From positions 30,389 through 94,388 of the forward strand of contig JBFMHP010000033.1 of assembly GCA_040752855.1 (NCBI GenBank): a stretch of 64,000 nucleotides of DNA, read 5' to 3'. The position numbers were made by a program, and so were the translations under genes. Origin of the DNA: JBFMHP01 sp040752855. Lineage in GTDB: Bacteria > Pseudomonadota > Gammaproteobacteria > RBG-16-57-12. The notes below the pieces were generated by a model, which worked only from the letters and a program-made list of their open reading frames with translations, was not told the origin of the DNA and searched no databases. Below, in pieces: positions 1-8,316 of the stretch. Each line of letters begins with the position of its first letter. Within the stretch, counting starts at the first letter, position 1.

Positions 1-785
1 TTGGGCACCTGCTGCATCATGCGCCGGCGCGCGATCTCGTGTTGCAGACTGCGGATGCGGCCTTTCACCTCGGGACTGCCCTCGGTCTGCTTGTATTCAT
101 CCTTGATCTCCTGACGGGTCATGCGCAGCTGCCGGGTGTGATCCCAGAGTTGAAACGGCACATCGATGGCGGCGATCACCACCAGCGAGGCCGACAATAT
201 GATGAATGACCAGAACAGGATGCTGGTCATGTGGCTCAGGCCGCCCTCGACCGTCTCCTGCGACAGCCCGAGCAGCTCCTCGAATTGCAGCCACAGCAGC
301 GCCCCGGCCACCGCCGCCACCAGCGCGAACTTCGCCAGCGCCTTGAACAGCTCCACCATCCCCTTCCAGCCGAAGACCCGCCCCAGTCCCTTGATGGGAT
401 CGAGCTTGTCCCACTTGAACTCCATCGCCTGCACACTGAAGGCCCAACCGCCCAAGGCCATCGGGGCCACAAAGGCGACCAGCAGCAGCACCATGAGCAG
501 CGGCAGCAGCATGTCGACGCCCAGGCTCACCGACTCGATAAAACGGTTGTAGAGCAGTGTCGTGTCGAAGATCTCATCGCGGGTGAGCGTAAAGGAGTCG
601 TGCAGCAGGCCGAGCATCTTCCGCACCATGTCATCGCCGAGCATGAGCATGCCAAAACCGCCCACCAGCATCACCGCCATGGTGGTCAAATCGCGCGAGC
701 GCGGAATCTGCCCCTTCTCGCGCGATTCATCGAGGCGCTTCTGGGTAGGTTGTTCGGTGCGTTCTTGGCCGTCGTCTTGCGCCAT
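1..785 (-). CDS. flhB: FlhB, flagellar export switch protein (3' end cut by window edge)
   Basis: Inner-membrane component of the flagellar type III export gate that switches substrate class from rod/hook to filament. The reading frame starts at ATG 785 with MAQDDGQERTEQPTQKRL, the charged FlhB N-terminus, followed by hydrophobic segments. It is still open at base 1, after the conserved stretch RMTRQEIKDEYKQTEGSPEV. About 261 residues are visible. The window ends just before the place where the autocleaved NPTH motif is expected, so autocleavage cannot be checked. The start lies 1 base beyond the fliR stop, so the two are translationally close. It is the last visible gene of the fliL operon. 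Identity is secure from order and sequence. Confidence 0.95.
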   Translation of the reverse strand, partial: MAQDDGQERTEQPTQKRLDESREKGQIPRSRDLTTMAVMLVGGFGMLMLGDDMVRKMLGLLHDSFTLTRDEIFDTTLLYNRFIESVSLGVDMLLPLLMVLLLVAFVAPMALGGWAFSVQAMEFKWDKLDPIKGLGRVFGWKGMVELFKALAKFALVAAVAGALLWLQFEELLGLSQETVEGGLSHMTSILFWSFIILSASLVVIAAIDVPFQLWDHTRQLRMTRQEIKDEYKQTEGSPEVKGRIRSLQHEIARRRMMQQVP

Positions 786-786
786 C

Positions 787-1563
787 TCAGCCCCCCACCA
801 AGCGCGCGATCATGTCGAGATTGATGCTGAACATGGACTCCATCATGGCGATCATCCCCGGCAGGGTGAAATACAGGATCACAAATCCCAGGATGATGGT
901 GATGGGAAAGCCCACGGCGAAGATGTTGAGCTGCGGCGCGGCGCGGGTCATCACACCGAAACTGAGATTGACCAGCAGCAGCGCGGCCATGGCCGGCAGC
1001 GCCACCATCACCGCGCTGGCGAACATCTCGCTGCCCCACGCGACGATCTGCCAATAGCCATTGGCGCCCAGGCCGCTCTCCGAGATCGGCAGCGTCTGAA
1101 AACTGTCGACGAGGATCTCGATCAGCACCAAATGGCCGTCGAGCGCCAGGAAGATCAAGGTGGCCAGGATCATGAAGAATTGCCCCACCACCGGCACGCT
1201 GGCGCCCGATTGCGGATCGATCATCGAGGCAAAGCCCAAGCCCATCTGCATCGAGATGATCTGCGCGCCGATCACAAACACGCTGAAGACCAGTTGCAGC
1301 GCGAATCCCATCGCCAGACCGATCAACACCTGCTGAATGACGATGACCACGCCGGCTGGCGAAAGCGGACTGACCGCGGGCACCTGCGGCACCAGCGGCG
1401 CGATGATCACGGTGAGCGCGAGGGCGAAACTCAGGCGCACGCGCGCGGGGACGGTGCGCGCGCCGATGAACGGCATCGCGGTGGCCAGCGCAGCGATGCG
1501 GAAAAACGGCCAGAGGTAAGAGCCCACCAATGCAGTCAGTTGCGCCTCGGTGAAGTGAATCAT
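787..1563 (-). CDS. fliR: FliR, flagellar export gate membrane protein
   Basis: FliR forms the flagellar export gate with FliP and FliQ at the centre of the basal body. The 258-residue protein is strongly hydrophobic with about six membrane segments. I start it at ATG 1563 (MIHFTEAQLTALVG), because the longer frame upstream overlaps the end of fliQ and adds a charged non-FliR extension. Family-typical stretches include LGFASMIDPQSGASVPVVGQ in the middle. It lies between fliQ and flhB in the classic fliPQR-flhB order; its stop almost touches the flhB start. Confidence 0.95.
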   Translation of the reverse strand: MIHFTEAQLTALVGSYLWPFFRIAALATAMPFIGARTVPARVRLSFALALTVIIAPLVPQVPAVSPLSPAGVVIVIQQVLIGLAMGFALQLVFSVFVIGAQIISMQMGLGFASMIDPQSGASVPVVGQFFMILATLIFLALDGHLVLIEILVDSFQTLPISESGLGANGYWQIVAWGSEMFASAVMVALPAMAALLLVNLSFGVMTRAAPQLNIFAVGFPITIILGFVILYFTLPGMIAMMESMFSINLDMIARLVGG

Positions 1564-1586
1564 GCTCCGGCCTCCCGCACCCTTGC

Positions 1587-1856
1587 CTACCCGATGACGC
1601 CGGGGATGCTTTCGATCAGGCGCGTGGTGTAGTTCATCATCAGTTTCAAGATCCACGGCCCGGCCATGATCAACACCGCAAAGGTGATCAGGAGTTTGGG
1701 GATGAAACTCAGCGTCATTTCGTTGATCTGGGTGGCCGCCTGGAACACGGCGACCAGCAGGCCCACGATCAAGCCTGGCAGCAGCAGCACCGTGGTCAAC
1801 AGCATCACCAGCTCCATGGCTTCTTTTCCGATCGTCAACGTCGCTTCAGGTGTCAT
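1587..1856 (-). CDS. fliQ: FliQ, flagellar export gate membrane protein
   Basis: Small two-helix membrane protein of the flagellar export gate, packing around FliP and FliR. The 89 residues match the family length exactly. Two hydrophobic helices are visible: one around residues 14-40 (LLLPGLIVGLLVAVFQAATQ) and one around 50-75. The conserved QINEMTLSFIPK loop lies between them. It sits 12 bases downstream of fliP and 23 bases upstream of fliR, so it is translated from the same message. Confidence 0.96.
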   Translation of the reverse strand: MTPEATLTIGKEAMELVMLLTTVLLLPGLIVGLLVAVFQAATQINEMTLSFIPKLLITFAVLIMAGPWILKLMMNYTTRLIESIPGVIG

Positions 1857-1868
1857 GCCGCGCCTCCC

Positions 1869-2645
1869 TCAGGAACTCACATAAAAACTCGCGGCCAGCG
1901 TGCCCATGATCAGGGCCCAGCCGTCGACCAGCACGAACAGCATCAATTTGAACGGCAGCGAGATGACCAGCGGCGAGAGCATCATCATACCCATGGCCAT
2001 CAGCACGCTGGCGACCACCAGATCAATGATCACGAAGGGCAGAAAGATCATGAAGCCGATCTGGAACGCCGTCTTGAGCTCGCTGGTCACAAACGACGGC
2101 AACACCAGCGAGAATGGCACCTGCTCGGGGGACTCCAAATTCTCCTGGCCGCTGATGCGCGCAAACAGCGCCAGATCGGAGTCGCGCGTTTGCGCGAGCA
2201 TGAAAGACTTGAAGGGCTCGCCGCCGGCCTTGAAGGCCTGTTCGATCGAGATCTGGTCGTTGAGATACGGCTGCACCGCCTCCTGATTCACCTTGTCGAA
2301 CACCGGCGTCATGATGAAAAAGGTGAGGAACAAGGCCATGCCGATCAGCACTTGATTCGAGGGCGTCGAAGCCAGCCCGAGCGCCTGGCGCAAAATGGCG
2401 AGCACGATGATGATGCGGGTAAAGGAGGTCATCATCACCAAGGCCGCCGGCAGCAGGCTCAGCACCGTCATCAGGGCCAGGATCTGCAAGGTGATCGAGT
2501 AGGTCTCGCTGCCATCCGGATTGGTGGTCATGGTCACCACCGGCATGGCGGCGTTGGCGGCCAGCGCTTCGAATGACACGCCGCAGCCGACAAACAGCGC
2601 CAGGAGTGAGAACAGACGGACCAGTTTGAAAGGTACTGCCTTCAT
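1869..2645 (-). CDS. fliP: FliP, flagellar export gate membrane protein
   Basis: Core subunit of the FliPQR export gate. The 258-residue protein begins with a cleavable signal peptide (about residues 1-29, hydrophobic core LFSLLALFVGCGV), which is characteristic of FliP. Family signatures include MMTSFTRIIIVLAILRQALG, FLTFFIMTPVF and the C-terminal LMLFVLVDGWALI. The start at ATG 2645 is 3 bases after the fliO stop. There are no odd features. Confidence 0.96.
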   Translation of the reverse strand: MKAVPFKLVRLFSLLALFVGCGVSFEALAANAAMPVVTMTTNPDGSETYSITLQILALMTVLSLLPAALVMMTSFTRIIIVLAILRQALGLASTPSNQVLIGMALFLTFFIMTPVFDKVNQEAVQPYLNDQISIEQAFKAGGEPFKSFMLAQTRDSDLALFARISGQENLESPEQVPFSLVLPSFVTSELKTAFQIGFMIFLPFVIIDLVVASVLMAMGMMMLSPLVISLPFKLMLFVLVDGWALIMGTLAASFYVSS

Positions 2646-2648
2646 AGA

Positions 2649-3077
2649 TTACTGCCCAAACTGCTTCTTGAGGATTTCGGAAAAGCGCGCGCTCAACTGA
2701 CCGGCTGGCGGATGCTGAGCGGAGACGATCGGCTCTTCCAGGACGTGCAAGGTCTGAATGGCGTTCGGCGTCACCCCCACGAGGATCTGCCGCGGCCCCA
2801 CCTGGATCAAGACGATGCGCTCCCGCGCACCCATCGCCAAGGAACCGACCACCTTGAGCTGATCGGACAGCCCGCCCTGCAGCCGGCCAAAGCGTTTCAT
2901 GAACCAGGCGAAGCCGAAGATCAGCAGCACTACGAGGATCAGCCCGAATGTCATCTGCAGGATGCTGCTCACCGCCATGCTTTCCATGGATTGGGCGCCG
3001 GCGGCCGGCCCGGTCGCTGGTTGCGCCGCGCAGATCTCAAAGGCCAGCATCAGGATGAGGAGAAGGATTGGTTTCAT
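2649..3077 (-). CDS. fliO: FliO, flagellar export assembly factor
   Basis: FliO helps the FliP ring assemble. The 142-residue protein has an N-terminal signal-like segment, a single membrane helix near residues 37-60 (FGLILVVLLIFGFAWFM) and a cytoplasmic domain containing GARERIVLIQVGPRQILVGV, the conserved FliO core. The family is poorly conserved, so position between fliN and fliP carries much of the identification. The start is ATG 3077, 13 bases after the fliN stop. Confidence 0.92.
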   Translation of the reverse strand: MKPILLLILMLAFEICAAQPATGPAAGAQSMESMAVSSILQMTFGLILVVLLIFGFAWFMKRFGRLQGGLSDQLKVVGSLAMGARERIVLIQVGPRQILVGVTPNAIQTLHVLEEPIVSAQHPPAGQLSARFSEILKKQFGQ

Positions 3078-3090
3078 ACTGCCGGCTCGA

Positions 3091-3519
3091 TCACTTCAGG
3101 CGCTTGATGCGCTCGCTGGCGCTGATGACATCGGTGAGGCGGATGCCGAATTTTTCGTTGACCACCACCACTTCGCCGTGGGCGATGAGCGTGCCGTTGA
3201 CCATCACATCCAGCGGCTCGCCAGCCAGCCGGTCGAGCTCCACCACCGAACCCTGGGTCAGTTGCAGCAGATTGCGGATGCTGATCTTGGTACGGCCGAT
3301 CTCCATGGAAATGTCCACCGGAATGTCCAGGATCATTTCGAGATTGAGATCCTCGCGCATCACCGCCCCATCGTCTTTCAGCTCCGACAGCCGCGCGGGT
3401 TTGGCCGCCTGCTCGTTCAAGGCGGACGCCCAGTCGGCATCGGCCCCGCCTCCCTGTTGGCCCAGGGCGCTCGCCCACTCATTGGCCAGATCGTCTTGAC
3501 TTTGCTTTTGGTCGCTCAT
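3091..3519 (-). CDS. fliN: FliN, flagellar C-ring switch protein
   Basis: FliN forms the base of the C-ring, where it binds CheY-P and docks the FliH-FliI export apparatus. The C-terminal SpoA domain occupies about residues 60-135 (IPVDISMEIGRTKISIRNLL, then GEVVVVNEKFGIRLTDV). The first 55 residues are an Ala/Gly-rich acidic spacer typical of FliN. Its ATG overlaps the fliM stop by 4 bases, indicating translational coupling. Confidence 0.96.
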   Translation of the reverse strand: MSDQKQSQDDLANEWASALGQQGGGADADWASALNEQAAKPARLSELKDDGAVMREDLNLEMILDIPVDISMEIGRTKISIRNLLQLTQGSVVELDRLAGEPLDVMVNGTLIAHGEVVVVNEKFGIRLTDVISASERIKRLK

Positions 3520-4532
3520 GCTTTTGTTCCTTTGATCAAGGCTGTCGACTGTGAATAGGTTTCAGGGCGCGGCACCATCTCCAAGACCTTGATGCCGACA
3601 TTCCCTTTGACTTGCCCGTATTTCCCGCGGAAGATCGGCATCTCTTCGACATAGGCCGTGACCTTCTCCGGGACTTCGATCGGAATGACATCGCCGACCT
3701 CGAGCTTGACGATATCGGAGAGCTTCAGCGACAAGTGGGTCAGCGGCACGACAAGATCAACCATCGCGTCCTTCATCCCCTCCTTCAGCGCCTGCATCCA
3801 ACGCTCGTCGAGTTCGACGCGGTCGCTCTGCACGCCGGCGTCCAGCAGCTCCCGGATCGGCTCGAGCATCGCGTAGGGCATGGTGACGTGAAACTCGCCG
3901 CCCCCGCCTTCGAGCTCAATGTGAAACTTGCTGACCACCACCACCTCGGTCGGGCTGACGATGTTGGCAAACTGCGGATTGACCTCGGTGGCCTGGTATT
4001 CGAAATTCACCTGCAAGGCCGGCGCCCAGGATTCCTTCATATCCTTGAATGCCAGATCCAACATCATGCGGGTGATGCGCTGTTCGGTGGCGGTGAATTC
4101 ACGCCCCTCGATGCGCGCGTGAAATCTCCCATCACCGCCGAAAAAGTTATCCACCAGGATGAACACCAGCTTGGGATCGACCACAAACAGCGCCACCCCG
4201 CGCAGCGGCTTGACACGCACCATGTTCAAACTGGTCGGCACATACAGGCTGTGCACGTATTCCGAGAACTTCAGCATCTCCACGCCGCTGGTGGTGATCT
4301 CCGGGGTCTTGCGCAGCATATTGAACAGGCTGGTGCGGAAGAAGCGCGAGAAGCGCTCATTGATCATCTCCAGCGTGGGCATGCGCCCGCGGACGATGCG
4401 GTCCTGCGTGGTGAAATCGTAGGAAACCGGATTGCCGTCCTCATCCAGCCGCTCCGTCTCGATATCCCCGCTGGCCACCCCGTGCAGGAGGGCGTCGATT
4501 TCATCCTGGGAAAGAAGATCGTTGGCGCTCAT
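3516..4532 (-). CDS. fliM: FliM, flagellar C-ring switch protein
   Basis: Switch protein binding phosphorylated CheY and linking FliG to FliN. The 338 residues match the family. The N-terminal CheY-binding peptide LSQDEIDALLHG is at about residues 6-17. The middle CheC-like domain includes FFGGDGRFHARIEGREFT, and a SpoA domain follows at about 250-320. The start lies 6 bases after the fliL stop; the end overlaps fliN. Confidence 0.97.
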   Translation of the reverse strand: MSANDLLSQDEIDALLHGVASGDIETERLDEDGNPVSYDFTTQDRIVRGRMPTLEMINERFSRFFRTSLFNMLRKTPEITTSGVEMLKFSEYVHSLYVPTSLNMVRVKPLRGVALFVVDPKLVFILVDNFFGGDGRFHARIEGREFTATEQRITRMMLDLAFKDMKESWAPALQVNFEYQATEVNPQFANIVSPTEVVVVSKFHIELEGGGGEFHVTMPYAMLEPIRELLDAGVQSDRVELDERWMQALKEGMKDAMVDLVVPLTHLSLKLSDIVKLEVGDVIPIEVPEKVTAYVEEMPIFRGKYGQVKGNVGIKVLEMVPRPETYSQSTALIKGTKA

Positions 4533-4538
4533 GATCGC

Positions 4539-5111
4539 TCACTGCATCACAAAGCTGGTGAAGAACACGCCCTCGACCGGCGACTCGCCGAGCTCCTGAT
4601 CGAGGATCTCCTTGATCGCCGCCATCGCCTCCTCGCGCAGGGCCTGTTTACCTTCCACGGTGCTGATCTTGTCATAGGTCTGGCTGCTCAGGAGCATCAG
4701 CAGAGAATTGCGAATCGCCGGGATGTGCTTCTCGGCCTCCTTCATCTTCTCCTCCTCGCGCCCCATCATCTCCACCGTCACCTGCAGGAAGCGCGCCTTG
4801 CCCTGGCCATCGAAATTGACGACAAACGGCGGATCGAGCTTCACATACATCGCCGGTCCCCCTTTTTCCTTTTCCTCCGGCGCATCCTCGGGCGCAACGT
4901 CGGCCGCATCGCCCGCAGCATCGGCCGACTCTCCCTGCGTGTCTGGCTTGTGACTGAAAAACCCGGTGGCCCACAGGGTGCCTACCACCGCGCCGGTCAG
5001 CAGCACCAGGCTGAGCAGGATGATCAAAATGATCAGCAAGAGCTTGGATGACGATTTTTTGTCTCCGCCCTGTTTGTCTTCTGCCAAATCAAGGTCATCG
5101 GCCTTGGCCAT
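4539..5111 (-). CDS. fliL: FliL, basal body-associated protein
   Basis: FliL is an inner-membrane protein around the stator that supports torque and stator activation. A short charged cytoplasmic head is followed by one membrane helix at about residues 24-48 (LLLIILIILLSLVLLTGAVV), an acidic linker and the periplasmic domain (VKLDPPFVVNFDGQGKARFL). It is the first gene of the fliL-flhB operon; the ATG at 5111 lies about 20 bases downstream of the transcription start predicted from the sigma54 motif at 5145-5159. Confidence 0.95.
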   Translation of the reverse strand: MAKADDLDLAEDKQGGDKKSSSKLLLIILIILLSLVLLTGAVVGTLWATGFFSHKPDTQGESADAAGDAADVAPEDAPEEKEKGGPAMYVKLDPPFVVNFDGQGKARFLQVTVEMMGREEEKMKEAEKHIPAIRNSLLMLLSSQTYDKISTVEGKQALREEAMAAIKEILDQELGESPVEGVFFTSFVMQ

Positions 5112-5144
5112 GTTCCGTCCTCCGTCGTTGTTGACCGAGGAAGA

Positions 5145-5159
5145 GCAAATTCTGTGCCC
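5145..5159 (-). promoter_or_regulatory. sigma54 (-24/-12) promoter motif for fliLMNOPQR-flhB
   Basis: Read on the minus strand the sequence is GGGCAC-N5-TTGC, one mismatch from TGGCAC-N5-TTGC. The invariant GG (5158-5157) and GC (5146-5145) are at the required 12-base offset, and fliL starts 34 bases downstream of the -12 element. Sigma54 control of fliL operons under FleQ/FlrC is established in polar-flagellated Gammaproteobacteria, and those regulators are encoded in this window. Confidence 0.75.
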
Positions 5160-5281
5160 GGCTTCGTTATTTGATAAAAAATCATTTATAAACAGTGGAC
5201 TAAAGAATTCCGGCGACGCTCGTTCGGAACATTTTTTTGACTACTTGGCACCCCATCGACTGCGGCGCCGTTTTTTTGACA

Positions 5282-5306
5282 TAAAAAAACCGGCGCATGG
5301 CCGGCT
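5282..5306 (-). terminator. Rho-independent terminator after the tyrosine phosphatase gene
   Basis: On the minus strand a stem CCGGC-loop-GCCGG (5290-5304) is followed by seven T residues, 33 bases downstream of the phosphatase stop. The stem is short but GC-only, and the T tract is in the right place. It separates this transcript from the fliL operon. Confidence 0.7.
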
Positions 5307-5337
5307 TCTGCATGTCATTGAATCACGATGATGCGGA

Positions 5338-5817
5338 CTAGAAATGCCGCGTGCGTATCTCCTCGAGCAGGCCGGCGCTGGCCGCCTCGATAAGATCCAG
5401 CACACGATCGAACCCGGCCAGGCCGCCATAATACGGATCGGGCACTTCGCGCTCGCTCAAGCCTTGCGCATACTCCAGAAACAAACGGACCTTGTTGGCG
5501 TGCCCCTCGGGGGCGATGGCGATGAGATTGGAGAAATTGTCGCGGTCCATGGCCATGACATAGTCGAACAGCTCGATATCCTTGGCGGCCACGCGTCTGG
5601 CGCGGATGGTGGACAGATCAACCCCGCGGCGCCCGGCGATCTGTTGCGCGCGGGGATCGGGATTTTCGCCCACGTGGTAGGCATGCGTGCCTGCGGAATC
5701 GATCTCGACATGCTCGCTCAGCCCGTGCGCCGCCACCAGGGCCTTGAAGACGCCTTCCGCCATCGGCGAGCGGCAGATGTTTCCCATGCACACGAACAGC
5801 ACTTTTACTTTTTTCAT
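5338..5817 (-). CDS. Low-molecular-weight protein tyrosine phosphatase
   Basis: Cytoplasmic phosphatase of the LMW-PTP family; bacterial members often dephosphorylate tyrosine kinases of polysaccharide export. The 159 residues match the family. The P-loop C-x5-R-S is complete at residues 10-17 (CMGNICRS), with the catalytic Cys10 and Arg16. The general-acid loop DPYYGG lies near residue 125. No Wzc-like kinase or export gene is adjacent, so the substrate is unknown and I give no symbol. It stands alone between the flagellar operon and the ODP/MCP-like pair. Confidence 0.92.
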   Translation of the reverse strand: MKKVKVLFVCMGNICRSPMAEGVFKALVAAHGLSEHVEIDSAGTHAYHVGENPDPRAQQIAGRRGVDLSTIRARRVAAKDIELFDYVMAMDRDNFSNLIAIAPEGHANKVRLFLEYAQGLSEREVPDPYYGGLAGFDRVLDLIEAASAGLLEEIRTRHF

Positions 5818-5930
5818 GACGACCCATTAACACCCGGATAACAACTCGACCCCGCGCCCGCCGCACAATGGCCTGCGGTCAAGGCAACAACTAGATCAGT
5901 ATATCAAAAGCAGTGCGCTTCGCGGCGGGC

Positions 5931-6668
5931 TCAGCTCTTGCCGATCGCGATGCCGACATCCAGCCCCTCGAACCAGTCGAGGAACCGCTGGACGTCATCG
6001 CCCCGGAACAAGCGCCCGTGTTGCGGCGCCATGATCTGGATATCGAGTTTGCGCACCCGATCGATCCAGTCCTGCTTGGCCCGGTTGGACGGCATCCAGC
6101 GCTGGTGAAAATATTTCATCTTGGGGATGTGCTCGTCGAAATCATCGACAAACATCGGTGCGCCGGGCGCTTCCAGCGCCGCCCCGACATCGCCGCTCAT
6201 CAATATCTTGGCACGCGGATCGTAGATGTGGTAGTTCCCGGAGGCATGCAGATAATGCGCAGGGACGATCTGGAGCGCTTCCTCCCCGAGATCGATGACC
6301 CCGCCCTCATCCTGGATGGAGACATACTCGATGCGGTTCAAGCCGAAATGGCGGATGAACCCCTCCCACAGCCAGGGGGCGTGCAGTTTCGCCTTCGGCA
6401 GCACCTGGTCCCATAACCCCAGCGAGGAGATGATGTCCGGATCCTGGTGCGAGGCGAAGATATCGGTGATCTGTTCCACGGAAACGTGATGCAGCACCGC
6501 CGCGAGCATCGACGAAAAGATCTCGATGCCGCCGGGATCGAGCAGCAGCGCGCGCTTCGGGGTGGCGATCAGATACTGGTTTGTATCGATCACCTTCTCC
6601 GGTTTTTCGGGATCACGCCCGAACACCACCCAGCGATAACGGCCTTCGTATATATTGGTTGCCTTCAT
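5931..6668 (-). CDS. ODP-type diiron metallo-beta-lactamase-fold protein (probable O2/Fe sensor)
   Basis: The 245-residue protein has a metallo-beta-lactamase fold with metal ligands of the flavodiiron/ODP type: HQDPD at residues 74-78 (in place of HxHxDH), H138 or H141 in AHYLHASGN, D160 in SGDVG and H217 in PQHG. There is no flavodoxin domain, so this is the stand-alone oxygen-binding diiron protein (ODP) form. In Treponema an ODP has been shown to act as an oxygen/iron sensor for chemotaxis. I start at ATG 6668, which has a GAGGAG ribosome site. It lies 16 bases downstream of an MCP-like gene with a sigma28-like promoter, so a chemosensory role is a fair inference. A flavodiiron-like reductase role is the alternative. 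Confidence 0.8.
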   Translation of the reverse strand: MKATNIYEGRYRWVVFGRDPEKPEKVIDTNQYLIATPKRALLLDPGGIEIFSSMLAAVLHHVSVEQITDIFASHQDPDIISSLGLWDQVLPKAKLHAPWLWEGFIRHFGLNRIEYVSIQDEGGVIDLGEEALQIVPAHYLHASGNYHIYDPRAKILMSGDVGAALEAPGAPMFVDDFDEHIPKMKYFHQRWMPSNRAKQDWIDRVRKLDIQIMAPQHGRLFRGDDVQRFLDWFEGLDVGIAIGKS

Positions 6669-6684
6669 AGCTCTCCTCTCGTTC

Positions 6685-7329
6685 TCAAGCCGCCAGTTGA
6701 CGGCGGATGGCAATCGCTTCTTGCAGCATGCTCGAACAGGTCTTCATGTGTTTTTTGATGATTTGCACCGCCTGCTCCAGATTGTCGGCCACCACACTGA
6801 GACCTTCGCTGAATTCCTCGGCACGCGAGGCCTCGACGCGGCAGCTCGAAGATATCGCCGTGGTGGCGCGCATGTCGTTATTGATGTTTTCCAGGAGATC
6901 ATCCAGATGCTGCATCTGTTTGCTGATCCGGTAGCTCAGATCCTCCAGCGTCTGCCCGAGCGTTTTCACCGACCTGCCGAAGCCCTCGGTATATCCGGCG
7001 CCATTGACCCTGGTGAGTACGATTTCATAGCGTTTTTGCGCATCCTTGGCGCGAATCTCGGCGGCTGCGGTGCGTGAAATATTCAACGCCTCCTGATTGA
7101 TCTGTTTGACCATGTTGAGGGTATGGCGGGCCATCTCATCGATGAAATTGGTGATCGGCTGAAAGCCGCGCGCCTTGTCGCCCGCGCGCGCGGCGATGGC
7201 CTTGGCGTTATTGGCGCCGAGGGAGATCTCCTTGGCGATCTTCATGACCGCGCCGAGTTCCACGGTGATCGCCGTGACCGATACGAGCACCCGGCCCTGC
7301 ATCCGCTTGATGTCGATTTCTTTGCCCAT
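6685..7329 (-). CDS. Soluble MCP-like signalling protein, partner of ODP
   Basis: A 214-residue, almost all-helical protein without membrane segments or HAMP domain. Residues about 33-68 (GANNAKAIAARAGDKARGF, then PITNFIDEMA) resemble the hairpin tip of methyl-accepting chemotaxis proteins, where NAAIEAARAGE-GRGF is usual, but the consensus is degenerate. The rest is amphipathic heptad-like helix (LEDLSYRISKQMQHLDDLLE). It is transcribed with the downstream ODP gene from a sigma28-type promoter. I infer a cytoplasmic chemoreceptor or adaptor that takes its signal from ODP. The divergent tip leaves open whether it still couples to CheW/CheA. Confidence 0.65.
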   Translation of the reverse strand: MGKEIDIKRMQGRVLVSVTAITVELGAVMKIAKEISLGANNAKAIAARAGDKARGFQPITNFIDEMARHTLNMVKQINQEALNISRTAAAEIRAKDAQKRYEIVLTRVNGAGYTEGFGRSVKTLGQTLEDLSYRISKQMQHLDDLLENINNDMRATTAISSSCRVEASRAEEFSEGLSVVADNLEQAVQIIKKHMKTCSSMLQEAIAIRRQLAA

Positions 7330-7363
7330 GGACAGCCCCGCCGTGTAGTGATTTCCCTTCTAA

Positions 7364-7390
7364 TCATCGTCAAAAAAGCGAAGAGATTTA
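7364..7390 (-). promoter_or_regulatory. sigma28 (FliA) promoter motif for the MCP-like/ODP operon
   Basis: Minus strand: TAAA-N15-GACGATGA, against the consensus TAAA-N15-GCCGATAA. The -10 element resembles GACGATAT found upstream of fliC in this window. The start codon is 34 bases downstream of the motif. It places the operon in the late flagellar/chemotaxis regulon. Confidence 0.6.
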
Positions 7391-7548
7391 GGCAGAGAGC
7401 AAGATTTTTGCCAACACGGCGCAGCACCCGGTATTCAGGGGACAAAACACCGATTCCGGCGTGATCGTGCAAGAGAACGGGCAAAGCGCAGGCAGCGGCC
7501 TGCCCTCACCCGCGGCAAGGCGCCGCCGCCAGCAGCGCGGCGGACTAC

Positions 7549-8316
7549 TCAATGGGCGGCGGACTGGAGCAGCGCCCTGACCCTCTCGAGGTCTTTCGGG
7601 GTGTCGACGCCATGCCCGGGATGGACCGCGGCCTCGGAGACGTGGATCTTTTCACCGTGCCAGAGCACGCGAAGCTGTTCCAGCGACTCCATCGTCTCCA
7701 GCGCGCAGGGCGGCCAGGCGACGTAACGTTTGATGAAGCCGCAGCGGTAGGCATACAGGCCGATGTGGCGGAAATGCAGCGCGCGCGCAGGCAACTCCTC
7801 GGTCGTCACGGAAAAGGCGTCACGATCCCAAGGAATCACCGCCCGGCTGAAATAGAGCGCGTAGTTGTCCTGATCCAGGACCACCTTCACCGCATGGGGA
7901 TCGAACAGCTCGGCGGCAGTGGTGATCCGCTCGCACAGCGTCGCCACGCTCGCAGCCTTATTCTCGGCGAGTCCGCCGGCCACCTGCCGTACCAACACCG
8001 GCGCGAGCATCGGCTCATCGCCCTGCACATTGACCACGATCTCCTCGGCACCCAGCCCGAGCGTGTCGATCACCTCGGAGAGGCGCTCGGTGCCGGAGCG
8101 GTGCTGATCGGAGGTCATGCACGCCTCGCCGCCAAAGCCGCGCACTGCCGTGGCGATCCGCTCATCGTCGGTCGCGACGACTACGCGTGCCGCACCGCTG
8201 GCGGCAGCCCGTTCATACACATGCTGCACCATCGGCTTGCCGCAGATATCGAGCAGCGGCTTGCCGGGCAGCCGGGTCGAGGCGTAACGCGCCGGGATGA
8301 TGACGTGAAAATTCAT
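7549..8316 (-). CDS. kdsB: 3-deoxy-manno-octulosonate cytidylyltransferase (KdsB)
   Basis: Activates Kdo with CTP to CMP-Kdo for lipopolysaccharide inner-core synthesis in the cytoplasm. The 255 residues match the family. The nucleotide-binding signature PARYASTRLPGKPL is at residues 8-21, followed by VVVATDDERI and NVQGDEPM, all classic KdsB motifs. The start overlaps the Trm112 gene stop by 4 bases. It ends the exbB-msbA-lpxK operon, a common arrangement. No strong terminator is seen in the 220 bases before the next gene, only a GC hairpin without T tract near 7490-7510. Confidence 0.97.
   Translation of the reverse strand: MNFHVIIPARYASTRLPGKPLLDICGKPMVQHVYERAAASGAARVVVATDDERIATAVRGFGGEACMTSDQHRSGTERLSEVIDTLGLGAEEIVVNVQGDEPMLAPVLVRQVAGGLAENKAASVATLCERITTAAELFDPHAVKVVLDQDNYALYFSRAVIPWDRDAFSVTTEELPARALHFRHIGLYAYRCGFIKRYVAWPPCALETMESLEQLRVLWHGEKIHVSEAAVHPGHGVDTPKDLERVRALLQSAAH

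Noticed and set aside
562..1632. 356-codon plus-strand open frame
   Set aside because: Opposite fliR and flhB, His/Asp/Arg-rich shadow.
3612..5051. 479-codon plus-strand open frame
   Set aside because: It lies opposite fliM and fliL, has low-complexity His/Arg/Leu composition and no ribosome site; a GC-bias shadow.
5218..5280. CGGCGCCG followed by T7 as a plus-strand terminator
   Set aside because: The palindrome is short and no plus-strand gene ends there.
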